Position numbers and translations under genes: made by a program
Notes under the pieces: model-generated
Database searches by the model: none
What the model was told of the DNA's origin: nothing
What the model saw: only the letters and a program-made list of their open reading frames with translations
Part shown: piece by piece, positions 44,031 through 53,739 of the stretch
How the letters are laid out: each line of letters starts with the position of its first letter
Numbering within the stretch: the stretch's first letter is position 1
Source of the DNA: an uncultured Chloroflexota bacterium
Lineage (GTDB): Bacteria; Chloroflexota; Anaerolineae; Aggregatilineales; Phototrophicaceae
Length of the DNA: 64,000 nt
Assembly (NCBI GenBank): GCA_937974245.1
Contig: CALJKV010000071.1
Coordinates: 1-64,000, forward strand
Direction: 5' to 3'

Positions 44031-45110
44031 ATGTATGAACAGAGATTAGAACAGGTTCTCACCCGGCTGGCAAAAGACCATGCGCCAGTTGTCATTGAAG
44101 ACTGGCCGACTCTGAGAACCGAGGAAAATGCGCTGGGTAAGCTGGCACGTCGGCTGGCTAACTATAATATCCTGGTGATTACGGGGGAAATGACCTCTAG
44201 CTTTCAGCATATCACCGAGGATACGACACGGCTGCTGCAAGAGTGGGTCAATACCTATGGCGAGCTTTACACCACCCTGGTAGCAACTGTGTTCCCGCAT
44301 CAAATCCCCCATATTTCAGGGCATTATACCGATTCTCTGTGGCCTGTGATTATCTACCTGCGCGGTTCGATCACACCGGTTATCCAGGCGATGGCCGGAT
44401 ATATCATGCCCTATATTGCCGTTCGCCAGACTGCCGCACTGCTTTCGAGGGCGGAATTGATCGGCCTGATTGATATGGTGCTTGCAAATCTTGAAGGCGA
44501 TGATATTCCACCAGAAGCCCGCAAACATTTACACGAGAACGGCACGCGACTGCTGGATGCCTTGATTAACGGGCAAATGCGTCAGTATCCGTTGATGCCT
44601 CCTGCGCCCGACCTGTTTACGGACAGTCTGCGGATGAAACCGGTTATGGTTGAGCATACGCCGTCGCGCCCGGTCATCACATCACCTGAACCGCCCCGGC
44701 CACCGGTGGATGATCTGTTGAGCGACAGCCGCCCGATAAAGTCGGTCGTGTCGCCAGCAGAACCACCCAGGCCGCCCGGTTTTCCCGGCATGTCAAACAA
44801 ACCGCCTGGGACTGCACCGCTCCCGGCTGATGAATGGCCGCCGCTGCCGCCGGATGACTTACTGCCGGATAGGGCTCAGGGTGGCGTGAATGGCGACACC
44901 GAGCAGCTTTCGGCAACAAACCGGATACCGTCTGCTTCGGATGAGGTGGAAGTACCGGAAAAGGACGATGACAGCCTCCCTAAACCGTTGGGGCCGGATA
45001 TGCCGCTGTTTTTCCGGCGGCGCAAAAAGGGCGACAAGAACGATTCGCAGCAGGAGAAATCTCGACGCCACTGGTTGCCACGCCACCAGTTTGGCGAAGA
45101 AGAGGAATAA
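44031..45110 (+). CDS. Unknown protein with proline-rich C-terminal half
   Basis: 359 residues. The N-terminal ~180 are helical with no recognisable motif (LLQEWVNTYGELYTTLVATV, AELIGLIDMVLANLEGDDIP). From ~185 to 300 it is a Pro-rich tail with partly repeated units (SPEPPRPPVDDLLSDSRPIK, then SPAEPPRPPG), ending in acidic and basic clusters. Cytoplasmic. No ribosome site stands out. Possibly a scaffold or a protein attached to the cell surface by its basic tail; no function is claimed. Confidence 0.65.
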   Translation: MYEQRLEQVLTRLAKDHAPVVIEDWPTLRTEENALGKLARRLANYNILVITGEMTSSFQHITEDTTRLLQEWVNTYGELYTTLVATVFPHQIPHISGHYTDSLWPVIIYLRGSITPVIQAMAGYIMPYIAVRQTAALLSRAELIGLIDMVLANLEGDDIPPEARKHLHENGTRLLDALINGQMRQYPLMPPAPDLFTDSLRMKPVMVEHTPSRPVITSPEPPRPPVDDLLSDSRPIKSVVSPAEPPRPPGFPGMSNKPPGTAPLPADEWPPLPPDDLLPDRAQGGVNGDTEQLSATNRIPSASDEVEVPEKDDDSLPKPLGPDMPLFFRRRKKGDKNDSQQEKSRRHWLPRHQFGEEEE

Positions 45111-45292
45111 GCTTCTGTCGTTGATGCCAGGCACGCCTTGCTGAAAATGCTATATACTGATAGGAAACCTGAAACGAATCCCTCTGATTTCTGAGTGAAA
45201 AAGAGGGTTGCTGCTCTTAGACAGCTTGTTGGGTTTGGCTATAGAATCAAATACATCGGAAAACTTAATTGATATTACTAAGGATTCATCCC

Positions 45293-46615
45293 GTGCGTCG
45301 AATAATCTATGGGATATGTCTCATCTGGTTGGTGGCGGCGCTGCCGCTGCTGGCGCAGGAAACACCTTTGCCGTCTGTTCCCGAAATGGCGATCGAAGCC
45401 ACACCAGAAGTTGAAGCGCCTCCGGCCTCTCCGTTTGGCAGCGAAGTGCTGCTCTTGATTAACGCCCGTACCGATCTGGAACTTCTGGCAGACGTTGTCG
45501 GGGGTACCGAGCGTCCACTGGGATGGAGTGGTAGTCTGGATATTAACGATCCCCAGTTGGCGCTGCTCATCCGGCTTGACTTAGAACTGCTGGCAGGCCG
45601 GGTTGTAGGCATGAACCAGCGTCCTAACGGATGGTTCGGGGCTGTTCCCAGCACGACTGAGGCGATTGCCCGTGATATTCGTCATGACTTAGAACTTCTG
45701 GCTGACGTGGCGAACGCAACTGGGGTGCGTCCACCGGGTTGGGCAGGTGCCGACGCGCTCATGCGGTGCAGTCGTGGTGTGCAAACCCTGGTTAATCTGC
45801 TTGAACGGGGTGGCGTCTTTGCGCTAAATGTGGATGTGAATGCCCCCGATTTTTGTCACCGGGTGGAAATCCAGGCGAGCCAGTTTGCCGAGGTGAATCT
45901 GCTGCGACTTCCACAGAATGTCCCCGCGTCCGTCGAGACCGAAGGGCAGGGTGGGGCGGTAGCTGCTCCCCAACCGGGACAAATCCTTGTCAGCACCGGC
46001 TATACGGTGGCCTTTTTGAACCGCTACGGCACCGAGCAGGTTGGCGTGATTCCGCTCAGCATGGCACTGACTCCGGTGGCACGTAGTTTTACCGAGTTTT
46101 CCCGCATGACCCTGGTCGAGGGGGATGAGTTCGCTGTCTTTGTGGACTACCGCACGACTTCCTTGGCTGAGGTCGACTTTGCGCTGCTGCCGGATATTAA
46201 CAACGTGAACTATGAGACCTTCTGTAATGCCGAATGGTGCCGGGCCGTGGTGCAGACTGCTGGGAGTCCGGCGGCACGCCGTCCAACCAGCAGCGTGGCG
46301 ACGGGCTCTGGCGGTCGGCAGTTCGTCCCCGTTGAACACCTGGTTACTTACTATGACGGCCAGGACGCAAACGGGACAACGGTTGCTCACTTCCAACTCT
46401 GCGCCCAGCCGAGGAACGTCGCTGGGGCAACCTGTGAACCGGTGACGGAAGTTGCGGCGCCGGACGGTTCACTGCTGGTTTCGGTGGGATCGGTTAATAG
46501 TATCCCTCAGTTTCGCGTGCCGTATGGTTATTCGACACATAGCCCGCGCTCGCGCAGTTACTACATGGTTGATATGTGGATTGCCCAGCCCGGCGAAAGT
46601 GGCCGGCCTCAGTAA
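45293..46615 (+). CDS. Secreted protein with three DLELLA repeats
   Basis: 440 residues. The GTG at 45293 is preferred: AAGGA lies about eight bases upstream and it starts a signal peptide (RIIYGICLIWLVAALPLLAQ). The region ~58-152 holds three copies, 34-36 residues apart, of a motif DLELLA...RP.GW.G: TDLELLADVVGGTERPLGWS, LDLELLAGRVVGMNQRPNGW and HDLELLADVANATGVRPPGW. The C-terminal ~290 residues are beta-rich with cysteines (FCNAEWCRAVV) and unrecognised. An extracytoplasmic repeat protein of unknown role. Confidence 0.7.
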   Translation: MRRIIYGICLIWLVAALPLLAQETPLPSVPEMAIEATPEVEAPPASPFGSEVLLLINARTDLELLADVVGGTERPLGWSGSLDINDPQLALLIRLDLELLAGRVVGMNQRPNGWFGAVPSTTEAIARDIRHDLELLADVANATGVRPPGWAGADALMRCSRGVQTLVNLLERGGVFALNVDVNAPDFCHRVEIQASQFAEVNLLRLPQNVPASVETEGQGGAVAAPQPGQILVSTGYTVAFLNRYGTEQVGVIPLSMALTPVARSFTEFSRMTLVEGDEFAVFVDYRTTSLAEVDFALLPDINNVNYETFCNAEWCRAVVQTAGSPAARRPTSSVATGSGGRQFVPVEHLVTYYDGQDANGTTVAHFQLCAQPRNVAGATCEPVTEVAAPDGSLLVSVGSVNSIPQFRVPYGYSTHSPRSRSYYMVDMWIAQPGESGRPQ

Positions 46616-46678
46616 TCCGCTATGAACACCCGGTCAGCCGGGTTTTACTCACACCACAATGTTGGAGGAATTTAGAGA

Positions 46679-47272
46679 ATGAAGATGCGTAGAAGTTTTT
46701 TGCTCTTGGTCGTTATATTACTGTCACTTGTTCTGGTCGCCTGTGGTGGCAATGGCGATACCAATAGCGGTGGCGGCGGCAGCGCCGTTACCCTGGCCCA
46801 GACTTTTGGTGCAGAGGACAGTGCTATTGGCTTCAAGTACCCGGAAGGCTGGATCGCCAACAGTGACTTTGGGCAAGTGACACTTGCTAGCAGCCAGGCC
46901 GCCATAGATGCCGCCGAGCCAATCACCGGGGCGCTGATCGTTAATTTCCTGGTCGCACCTACCGCCGACATTGCTGGCCTGGCCGAGAATGCGACTCCCA
47001 CTGACGTGCTCAACGTGTTCAGATCGTTTATGGAGGGGGAAAACGCCCCGACTTTTGGCGATGTCAGTGAACTGAAGGTCGGCAACATGGATGCGGCGCA
47101 AATTTCCGGTTCTGACGATACGGCTGATGCAATTGTGTATGTTGTTAAAGTTGCAGACGATGCCTATGTTGTGATCGTTGGTGGCACAGCCAAAGGCGAG
47201 ATGGGTAACTATGAGGCGACTCTGAAGGCTGTTATCGAAACCATCACCTACACGGCTCCAGCTGCCGGGTAG
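46679..47272 (+). CDS. Lipoprotein, unknown function
   Basis: 197 residues. Signal peptide with lipobox LVAC (Cys22) followed by a Gly/Ser/Asn linker, then a domain of ~160 residues (AIGFKYPEGWIANSDFGQVT, VYVVKVADDAYVVIVGGTAK, ATLKAVIETITYT) resembling the PsbP/DUF-type fold of secreted Chloroflexota proteins that start with KYPEGW. GGAGG lies about eleven bases before the ATG. A strong terminator follows. Confidence 0.78.
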   Translation: MKMRRSFLLLVVILLSLVLVACGGNGDTNSGGGGSAVTLAQTFGAEDSAIGFKYPEGWIANSDFGQVTLASSQAAIDAAEPITGALIVNFLVAPTADIAGLAENATPTDVLNVFRSFMEGENAPTFGDVSELKVGNMDAAQISGSDDTADAIVYVVKVADDAYVVIVGGTAKGEMGNYEATLKAVIETITYTAPAAG

Positions 47273-47304
47273 CCTGCTCCCTAAATTACAATCTGATTCT
47301 GAAG

Positions 47305-47336
47305 ACAACCTGTCCCATGACGACAGGTTGTTTTTT
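47305..47336 (+). terminator. Strong intrinsic terminator
   Basis: A perfect 10-base stem ACAACCTGTC/GACAGGTTGT with a 7-base loop, followed by TTTTT, 32 bases after the lipoprotein stop. Confidence 0.88.
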
Positions 47337-47446
47337 ATGGGTGACATATGATCCTACGCGGGATATATAGCAGATTCAGTTCGACCTGGCATATAATAAT
47401 CCCACCTGATCGGTATGCCTTGTAACGATCATTACAGGAGACTCCC

Positions 47447-48583
47447 ATGGCATCTCTGAACTTTAATCCAGGCAACAAAAAGGTGCTTCTTTCGGTTGAT
47501 GGCGGCGGGATGCGCGGTGTCATTGCTGTTGCGATGCTGGCCGAACTGGAGACTATGACGGGAAAGCCGGCACACCAGCTGTTCGATATGGTCGCCGGTA
47601 CCAGCACGGGTGCGATTATCGCCGCCGGTATCGCAACAGGGATGACGGCCCATGACCTGTTGGAGCAGGTCTACCGCGACGCGCTGCCCAGTGTGTTTCG
47701 TCGCCAACCGCAGGGTATTCAATTCTGGATCAAGTATGTACTGACCGGCCTGCGCCATCTTTATGAACTCAAGCCGTTTCTGGATACACTCGGCCAATTG
47801 GTAGAGGGCATCACGATTGGTAATTTGCACGACAATGACACACCGGAAAACAAACGTCCGATCTTTTTTCTCACAACCCGCGATATTCGCGCCAACAATA
47901 CCTATTACGTGGTGAGCAAGGGGCCTGGCCGAAAGGAATTTGCTGACTGGCCGCTCTCCGGGGCGGTGCTCGCTAGCAGCGCCGCGCCTATCTATTTTCC
48001 GCCTGTATTGGGCAACCTGGTGGACGGCGGGGTCGGGCTGTATGCCAATCCCTGCCTGGCGGCATCTGTGGAAGCGATGGAGTTTATTGGCGCTGCGGAA
48101 GGCTTTGTGGATAACGAGGTGATGCACTTTTCACTTGGCACCGGGTACATCGCCAATACGAGGCCGTCCGGGGCAGGGGGGCGTTTCTGGCTCAAGGACT
48201 GGATTGAATATCTCATCATTACCGGGTTGGACGACTCGGCACTGCAACAGGTTTTTGTGACCCAGGCGCTCTACCGGCGGCGTATGGACTTCCGCCGCTA
48301 TAATCCCTTCCTGGATTCGGCCAGCGTGCGGGACGTGCTGGGAGTAGCGTTGACCGGGCGTCCCAACCCGGCCACACTTGGCCTCGATTCGTTCACGCCG
48401 GAAGCCGTGGCGCTGATGGAGGAGATTGGCCGCGCCTATGCCCGCAAAGTGGACTGGAACCAACCAGATTACACGCCCTGGGTGCGTGATCGAAATCATC
48501 CCGACCACGGAAAGGGGCGCAACGGCGGTCACCCGCTGCCTGGCACGCTCCCTGTGGCGTGGCAGGGCACGCCGTATCGGTGA
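47447..48583 (+). CDS. Patatin-like phospholipase
   Basis: 378 residues. The oxyanion loop LSVDGGGMRGVIAVAMLAEL, nucleophile elbow GTSTG (Ser53) and catalytic Asp193 in LVDGGVG form the Ser-Asp dyad of the patatin family, which hydrolyses acyl lipids. Close in form to the CapV-like and plant-type patatins with a C-terminal helical part. No CD-NTase neighbour is present, so a CBASS effector role is not supported. AGGAG lies about eight bases before the ATG. Confidence 0.9.
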   Translation: MASLNFNPGNKKVLLSVDGGGMRGVIAVAMLAELETMTGKPAHQLFDMVAGTSTGAIIAAGIATGMTAHDLLEQVYRDALPSVFRRQPQGIQFWIKYVLTGLRHLYELKPFLDTLGQLVEGITIGNLHDNDTPENKRPIFFLTTRDIRANNTYYVVSKGPGRKEFADWPLSGAVLASSAAPIYFPPVLGNLVDGGVGLYANPCLAASVEAMEFIGAAEGFVDNEVMHFSLGTGYIANTRPSGAGGRFWLKDWIEYLIITGLDDSALQQVFVTQALYRRRMDFRRYNPFLDSASVRDVLGVALTGRPNPATLGLDSFTPEAVALMEEIGRAYARKVDWNQPDYTPWVRDRNHPDHGKGRNGGHPLPGTLPVAWQGTPYR

Positions 48584-48627
48584 GTTATACTCATAGGGAC
48601 ACTGAATAGGCTGTTAGGTATTAACCG

Positions 48628-49287
48628 TTATTCGCCAGCGGTGGGAGTCGTAGTCGTAACCAGCGCCGTCGCAGTGAGGATGAGCAGTGGGCGTTGAGCA
48701 GTGGGCGCTGCCTGCACAGTGCTGACAAAATTCAGCGCATCCTCAGTCGTGCGCGGTTGGCTGCGGCTCAGGTAGATCTGCACAGTAGCAAATTCAAAGG
48801 TACTGACTGTGTTAAATTCTTCCTGGGGCGCATGAATCCCGAATCCCCCCACTAGAATAACCCCGATGAGGAACCACAGAACCGCTAGCGCAACCAGCAC
48901 GTAGCCAAAACGACGGTTGGAGGCACGAACGGCTGGGGTGCGCACCCGCACCGGTGGACGGGTATCCGGGCGGGAAAGCTGTCCGATCCGAGTCTGCAAG
49001 GCCGCCAACGGGTACTGGCTGTTGAAATCAAGCGGTTCCAGGTGGTCAAGCAGAGAGGGCAGCGGCATAGCGGAAGCCAGCACCGGGATAATATGCAGCC
49101 CGGCATCAAGTGCCCGGGTGATGGTCGCTGTGACCTGGGCATCCGCCGCTGCTTCAGGCGAAAGGATGACGATGAGCATCGCCCCTTTCTGAACGGTTTC
49201 GGTCAATGGGTGGCCTGCGGCTTGCAGGTCAGTACGCAGCCTGTCGGCCAGGGGCGCATCCCCCGGTGTATTCGTCACTATTAACAT
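48628..49287 (-). CDS. TIR-like membrane protein
   Basis: About 219 residues. The N-terminal ~95 residues follow the TIR pattern (MLIVTNTPGDAPLADRLRTD, MLIVILSPEAAADAQVTATI, IIPVLASAMPLPSLLDHLEP) but lack the usual S-x-x-D first loop and the catalytic Glu. A membrane helix (FGYVLVALAVLWFLIGVILV) follows, then an outside ~60-residue Thr-rich tail. Start at ATG 49287, or a GTG 12 codons earlier. The 307 bases upstream, up to the isomerase gene, contain no gene or site that I can name. Confidence 0.6.
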   Translation of the reverse strand: MLIVTNTPGDAPLADRLRTDLQAAGHPLTETVQKGAMLIVILSPEAAADAQVTATITRALDAGLHIIPVLASAMPLPSLLDHLEPLDFNSQYPLAALQTRIGQLSRPDTRPPVRVRTPAVRASNRRFGYVLVALAVLWFLIGVILVGGFGIHAPQEEFNTVSTFEFATVQIYLSRSQPRTTEDALNFVSTVQAAPTAQRPLLILTATALVTTTTPTAGE

Positions 49288-49594
49288 TGCGCGTGAATCA
49301 CCCTCTGGTAAGTATATGAGCACTGCCGATTATTCCCCCCGTCAGAATGCCTGTCAAGTCGCCGCTGCATGAGAGTGTGCTAAGTAGTGAATGTCACCTG
49401 GAAAGTTAAAAGGTACGGCCTCAGCCTGTTTGTTGATTTTTCTGTCGATTGGTTCGAAATGTGTACCCAAACGTATCAGGGCCGCCGAGCAGTCCAATTC
49501 CTCGTGTCTCGCACCCCTTAACCATATCTCACGGTAGAATAGGGAGAATAGAGTTGAAATTAGTGTGATCTTTTTAAGACACAGGGAGCTATTT

Positions 49595-51220
49595 ATGACT
49601 AATGAGAGATTAACGAGCGAGATCTGGCTGGTTGCCAGCGGCGATCTGCGCGAGAGCGCCAACCAGACGTGTTGGGCAGCACAGGCTGATATGGAGGCTC
49701 GGATTGCCGCCGCCTTTGCCAGCGAAGGCTGTACGGTACGTCGGGCACACCCCTATGACCCGGCCCGCGGGCATGGCTTCATCTCCAGCCAGCGCATGGG
49801 TATGGATGTGTTCAAGGCCATCCCGAACGACGCGCCATTGGTCGTGGCAGAGGCCGTCTGGCAGTACAGTCACCACGTCCTGGCTGGGCTGCGTTCACAT
49901 CACGGCCCAATCCTCACCCTCGCCAATTGGAGCGGGCAGTGGCCGGGATTGGTTGGGATGCTCAATCTCAATGGCTCGCTCACGAAAGCGGGGGTTGCCT
50001 ACAGTACCTTGTGGAGCGAGGATTTTACCGACGCTTATTTCCGCGATGGGCTGCGCCAATGGCTGCGTGAGGGATTGGTGAAACATGACATTTCGCATGT
50101 GCGGAATCTGGTGCTGTCCGCACTGCCTGGTGTAGCAGTGGAAACCGGCCAACGGCTGGCACGCCAATTACAGGCTGACAAAGCCATCCTTGGCGTGTTT
50201 GACGAGGGCTGCATGGGTATGTACAACGCGATCATTGACGATGAACTGCTCAACCCGATGGGTATCTACAAGGAACGACTTAGTCAGTCAGCGTTGGTGG
50301 CCGCGATGGGTGATGTGAGCGACGAGGAAGCCCAGGCCGCCCGCCGCTGGCTGGATGAACGTGGCCTGACGTTCGTAACTGGGGACGACTCAGCTGTAGA
50401 CTTAACCGACGCCCAGATTCATGAGCAGATGAAGATGTATATTGCTGCTGTCCGCATCGCCCACAGCTTTGGCTGTGACGCCATCGGCATCCAGTACCAG
50501 CAGGGACTGAAGGACATGACACCGGCTTCCGACCTGGTGGAAGGACTGCTCAACAACGTCGAGCGCCCCCCGGTCTACCACGCCGAATCTCGCGCAGAAC
50601 TCTACGCGGGGGTGGCGCTGCCCCACTTCAACGAAGTAGACGAAGGCGCGGCCGTCGATTCCTTGGTAACAAACCGCGTGTGGGGTGCGCTCGGCTATGA
50701 CCCGGCCACGACGCTGCACGATGTCCGTTGGGGCGAACATTACAGCGGCGGTGGGGTAGATGATTTTGTGTGGGTATTTCTTATCAGCGGCGCGGCGCCG
50801 GCCTCACACTTTACCGGAGGGTATGCTGGGGCGAGTAGTGAACGCCAACCACCGATGTACTTTCCCAAAGGCGGTGGCACGCTCAAAGGCGTCAGCAAGC
50901 CGGGTGAAATTGTGTGGAGTCGGGTGTATGTGTGGAACGGGGCGCTGCACGCCGATATGGGGCGAGCGACGGTGGTCGAACTGCCCGAAGCCGAAACTGA
51001 GCGCCGTTGGGGGGCGACGACTCCGCAGTGGCCGATTATGCATGCGGTCTTACACGGTGTTTCCCGCGACCAGATGATGGCCCGCCACAAGGCGAATCAC
51101 CTGAATGTAGCCTATACCCCCTCAGCGAGTGATGCGGATAAGGCATTAGCCGCCAAAGCTGCCATGTTCAACGCGATGGGTATCCAGGTACACCTGTGCG
51201 GTGATGTGAAAGTAGGGTAG
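49595..51220 (+). CDS. L-fucose isomerase-like sugar isomerase
   Basis: 541 residues with the fucose/arabinose isomerase fold: VVAEAVWQYSHHVLAGLRSH, the segment GPILTLANWSGQWPGLVGML, FDEGCMGMYNAIID and VDDFVWVFLISGAAPASHFT are family-like. These Mn-dependent enzymes interconvert aldoses and ketoses. The ATG at 49595 has AGGGAG about seven bases upstream. It stands alone, separated from the carbohydrate cluster at 51853 by a VOC gene, but it may supply the ketose that cluster uses; that is inference. Confidence 0.78.
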   Translation: MTNERLTSEIWLVASGDLRESANQTCWAAQADMEARIAAAFASEGCTVRRAHPYDPARGHGFISSQRMGMDVFKAIPNDAPLVVAEAVWQYSHHVLAGLRSHHGPILTLANWSGQWPGLVGMLNLNGSLTKAGVAYSTLWSEDFTDAYFRDGLRQWLREGLVKHDISHVRNLVLSALPGVAVETGQRLARQLQADKAILGVFDEGCMGMYNAIIDDELLNPMGIYKERLSQSALVAAMGDVSDEEAQAARRWLDERGLTFVTGDDSAVDLTDAQIHEQMKMYIAAVRIAHSFGCDAIGIQYQQGLKDMTPASDLVEGLLNNVERPPVYHAESRAELYAGVALPHFNEVDEGAAVDSLVTNRVWGALGYDPATTLHDVRWGEHYSGGGVDDFVWVFLISGAAPASHFTGGYAGASSERQPPMYFPKGGGTLKGVSKPGEIVWSRVYVWNGALHADMGRATVVELPEAETERRWGATTPQWPIMHAVLHGVSRDQMMARHKANHLNVAYTPSASDADKALAAKAAMFNAMGIQVHLCGDVKVG

Positions 51221-51255
51221 TGCTGGTCGTGCTTATCCTGAAAACGGGTTGGCCG

Positions 51256-51284
51256 GTAGGGGAGAGTTTCTGACCCTCCCCTAC
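51256..51284. terminator. Hairpin between convergent genes
   Basis: A 9-base stem GTAGGGGAG/CTCCCCTAC with an 11-base loop between the isomerase and VOC genes, which converge. No U-tract on the plus side; probably shared by both directions. Confidence 0.55.
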
Positions 51285-51296
51285 AACAAGCCGGAA

Positions 51297-51713
51297 TTAT
51301 TTCACAACCTGGTTGAACTCAATTTTTTCACCATCTGGCCCCAGGATGTTGAAGTAATATACGCCCTTTTCCCAGAATGGTAGAAAAACGGGCGACTCTT
51401 CAACCGGCTCAAGACCGGCAGCCCGCGCCGCCGCAAACGCCGCGCCAATATCGCGTACATCCAACGCGAAGTGGTCGATATGACCGTGTTGGCGGCTATG
51501 GATTTCGTCTAAATCGTCGCCAGTAAGCTGGTAGAGTTCCAGCACAAACCCGTTGAGTTCCAGCATGACAACCCGAATTACGTCGTCACCCTGGGGTAGT
51601 TCCCGCACCATAACCTCAGCGAAACCCATCCCGGTATAGAATACCCTCGACTTTTGGAGGTCGGTTACGGGTAATCCGAGGTGCTGGAAGCCTGTCAGAT
51701 TATCTCTAAACAT
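51297..51713 (-). CDS. VOC-family (glyoxalase/dioxygenase-type) protein
   Basis: 138 residues forming two beta-alpha-beta-beta-beta units. Candidate metal ligands are His12 in GFQHLGLPV, the His in HGHIDHFALDV and the Glu near the end in GEKIEFNQ. Such proteins include glyoxalase I, epimerases and resistance proteins; the substrate is not predictable here. Downstream of it on the strand is the convergent isomerase gene. Confidence 0.82.
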   Translation of the reverse strand: MFRDNLTGFQHLGLPVTDLQKSRVFYTGMGFAEVMVRELPQGDDVIRVVMLELNGFVLELYQLTGDDLDEIHSRQHGHIDHFALDVRDIGAAFAAARAAGLEPVEESPVFLPFWEKGVYYFNILGPDGEKIEFNQVVK

Positions 51714-51852
51714 CGTGCATAATCCTTGTGTGCGGTTGTCCGCCTCAATAAACGCGCTTAGACTATGCCAGAATCAACACAGGAATGCCACCTGCTTTTG
51801 ACTCGGCATTCAGCACTTTTCCCTTAAGACCTAGCACTTTCGACACGGCACC

Positions 51853-52848
51853 TCAGGCCGTATACACCGGGTCATGATATGGTTGCAGAATGCGCTCAAT
51901 TGCAGCGGACATCTCTGGTGTGAAGTCCCAGGACGCACTGGCAGCATTTTCCTCGACATGAGCAACGGTTTGTGCCCCGCAGATGACCGACGTGACCGCC
52001 TCCTGGTAGATCAGCCAGTTGATAGCAACCTGGCTCAACGGCTTCTCGATTTCCGCCGCGAACGCCATGAGTTCAGTGCGAATCTGATGATACCTTTCAA
52101 ACAGTTTCCCATTGAGTTTGGGGTTGGCCGAGCGTACATCATGTGTGTCGAACTGGTGTTGCGCCTTGAATTGGTCGGTCAGCAGCCCCTGGAATAAAGG
52201 GCTGTATGGGAAGAACGCCAGCCCGTGTTGGCGGCAGTACGGGAATATCTCGTTTTCCGTCCGGTAATCCAGTGGAATGTTGTGATACTGGATCGGGTTG
52301 CGTTCCAGCAGGTTATATAGCCCCTGGTGTGACACAACTTCCCCATACTGGCGTGTTTCGTCCATCAGCGCCGCCGAGAAATTGGATACCCCAATATGGC
52401 GGATTTTACCGGCGGTTTTTAGCTTGTTGAGCGTCTCCATTGTCGCTGCAATTGGGGTGGCCGGGTCAGGCCAGTGAATCTGGTAGATGTCCACATAGTC
52501 GGTGTTGAGACGGCGCAGGCTATCGTTAATTTCGCGCTCAATGGTGGCTGGCTTCAGGTCATTGGTGATATTTCCGCCGGCGTCCCAGCTTAAGCCGCAC
52601 TTGGTGGCGATAATGACGTTCTGGCGCTGGCCGCGCAAGGCCTGGCCCAGGATCGTCTCCGCATGGCCGAAGCCGTAGACCGGCGCGACATCAAAAAACG
52701 TGATACCCAGTTCAATAGCACGCCGAATCGCCTGAATCGAATCGGCGTCATCGGTGCCATTCCAGATGGCGCTGCCCCCGGCGGCCCAACAGCCAAACCC
52801 TACCGCCGAAAATTCAAAATCGATTGCAGTAACTGACTTCATCTTCAT
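51853..52848 (-). CDS. Aldo/keto reductase
   Basis: 331 residues of NADPH-dependent TIM-barrel reductase. The catalytic tetrad is visible: Asp in FFDVAPVYGFGHAE, Tyr in VYG, Lys in IIATKCGLSWD and His in YQIHWPDP; the C-terminal part contains the cofactor loop (VICGAQTVAHVEENAASASW). It reduces sugars or carbonyl compounds. It is the last gene of the minus-strand sugar operon, 22 bases after the epimerase-like gene. Two ATG codons at the start (52848 and 52842) are equally possible. Confidence 0.9.
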   Translation of the reverse strand: MKMKSVTAIDFEFSAVGFGCWAAGGSAIWNGTDDADSIQAIRRAIELGITFFDVAPVYGFGHAETILGQALRGQRQNVIIATKCGLSWDAGGNITNDLKPATIEREINDSLRRLNTDYVDIYQIHWPDPATPIAATMETLNKLKTAGKIRHIGVSNFSAALMDETRQYGEVVSHQGLYNLLERNPIQYHNIPLDYRTENEIFPYCRQHGLAFFPYSPLFQGLLTDQFKAQHQFDTHDVRSANPKLNGKLFERYHQIRTELMAFAAEIEKPLSQVAINWLIYQEAVTSVICGAQTVAHVEENAASASWDFTPEMSAAIERILQPYHDPVYTA

Positions 52849-52870
52849 TGCATTTTGACTTTCTCCGGTG

Positions 52871-53734
52871 TTACTTCATCAGACCGCGCATAAAGAGCAG
52901 CGCTTTGTAGGCAGCGTCGTCCATGTCAATGCCTATGCTCAGGTCACGGTACACTTTGATGTCCGCGCCGACCTGCCCGCCTGGCTTGAGGAACGGCTCC
53001 ATCACGATATAGCCCTGGTAGTTGATCTGCCGCAGCGCGGCGGCAATTTCCGTCCAGGGGATATGACCGTAGCCGGGTGGCATCCTATTGTTCTCGCCAA
53101 TATGGAAATGCCCCAGGTGTTCACCCGCCCGGAGTATCGCTTCAGAGGCGAAATCTTCCTCAATATTCATGTGGAAGGTGTCAAGCATGACTTTCGCGTT
53201 CGGGCTGCCGACCATCTGGCAGTAGGCCACCGCTTCGGCACACGTATTCAGGAGGTACTGCTCAAAGCGGTTGACGACTTCCATGTTGAATAATACGCGG
53301 TTATCTTCGGCGGCCTTGACCGCCTCTTTCATACTGGCGACGCTGCGTTCCAGGTAGGGGCGTTTATCGGTCACATGCTTGGGCAGGGTGCTGGGCCAGG
53401 AACTATAGATAATCCCGCCCATCCTGCCGCCGCCCATCTCACCAATTGCTGCCGCCATCTGCTGTAAATAGGCGATGCCGCGCTTGCGAGTGGCCTCGTC
53501 TTCAGAAGCGATATCATACTGGTGGGGCAGGCCGATGCAGTAACTGAGGGCGATGCCTTTGTGGTCGGCGTGGGCTTTCAGTTCGCGCCGCTCGTCCACT
53601 GTCATGTTGCCTACCGTGCCGGCGTTCACCTCCAGCACGTCGAAACCCAGCCCGGCTACCTTGTCAATAAACGAATGGAAATCTACATCCCATTCCTGAG
53701 TCCAGTAAGCGTAATAGATGCCTATCTTATTCAT
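52871..53734 (-). CDS. Ketose 3-epimerase-like TIM-barrel isomerase
   Basis: 287 residues of the xylose isomerase-like / AP-endonuclease 2 fold. The metal ligands of the D-psicose/D-tagatose 3-epimerase family can be placed: Glu in LFNMEVVNRFEQYLLNT, Asp in KVMLDTFHMNIEED, His in GHFHIGENNR and Glu in YIVMEPFL. The EVVNRFE...LLNT line is a hallmark of that family. It would epimerise a ketose at C3 before phosphorylation. It follows the transaldolase by five bases, so the operon is tight. Confidence 0.88.
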   Translation of the reverse strand: MNKIGIYYAYWTQEWDVDFHSFIDKVAGLGFDVLEVNAGTVGNMTVDERRELKAHADHKGIALSYCIGLPHQYDIASEDEATRKRGIAYLQQMAAAIGEMGGGRMGGIIYSSWPSTLPKHVTDKRPYLERSVASMKEAVKAAEDNRVLFNMEVVNRFEQYLLNTCAEAVAYCQMVGSPNAKVMLDTFHMNIEEDFASEAILRAGEHLGHFHIGENNRMPPGYGHIPWTEIAAALRQINYQGYIVMEPFLKPGGQVGADIKVYRDLSIGIDMDDAAYKALLFMRGLMK

Positions 53735-53739
53735 CTGGT

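Noticed and set aside
47447..48583. Patatin as a CBASS effector
   Set aside because: No CD-NTase, Cap2/Cap3 or other CBASS gene is adjacent; the neighbours are a lipoprotein and a TIR-like membrane protein in the opposite direction.
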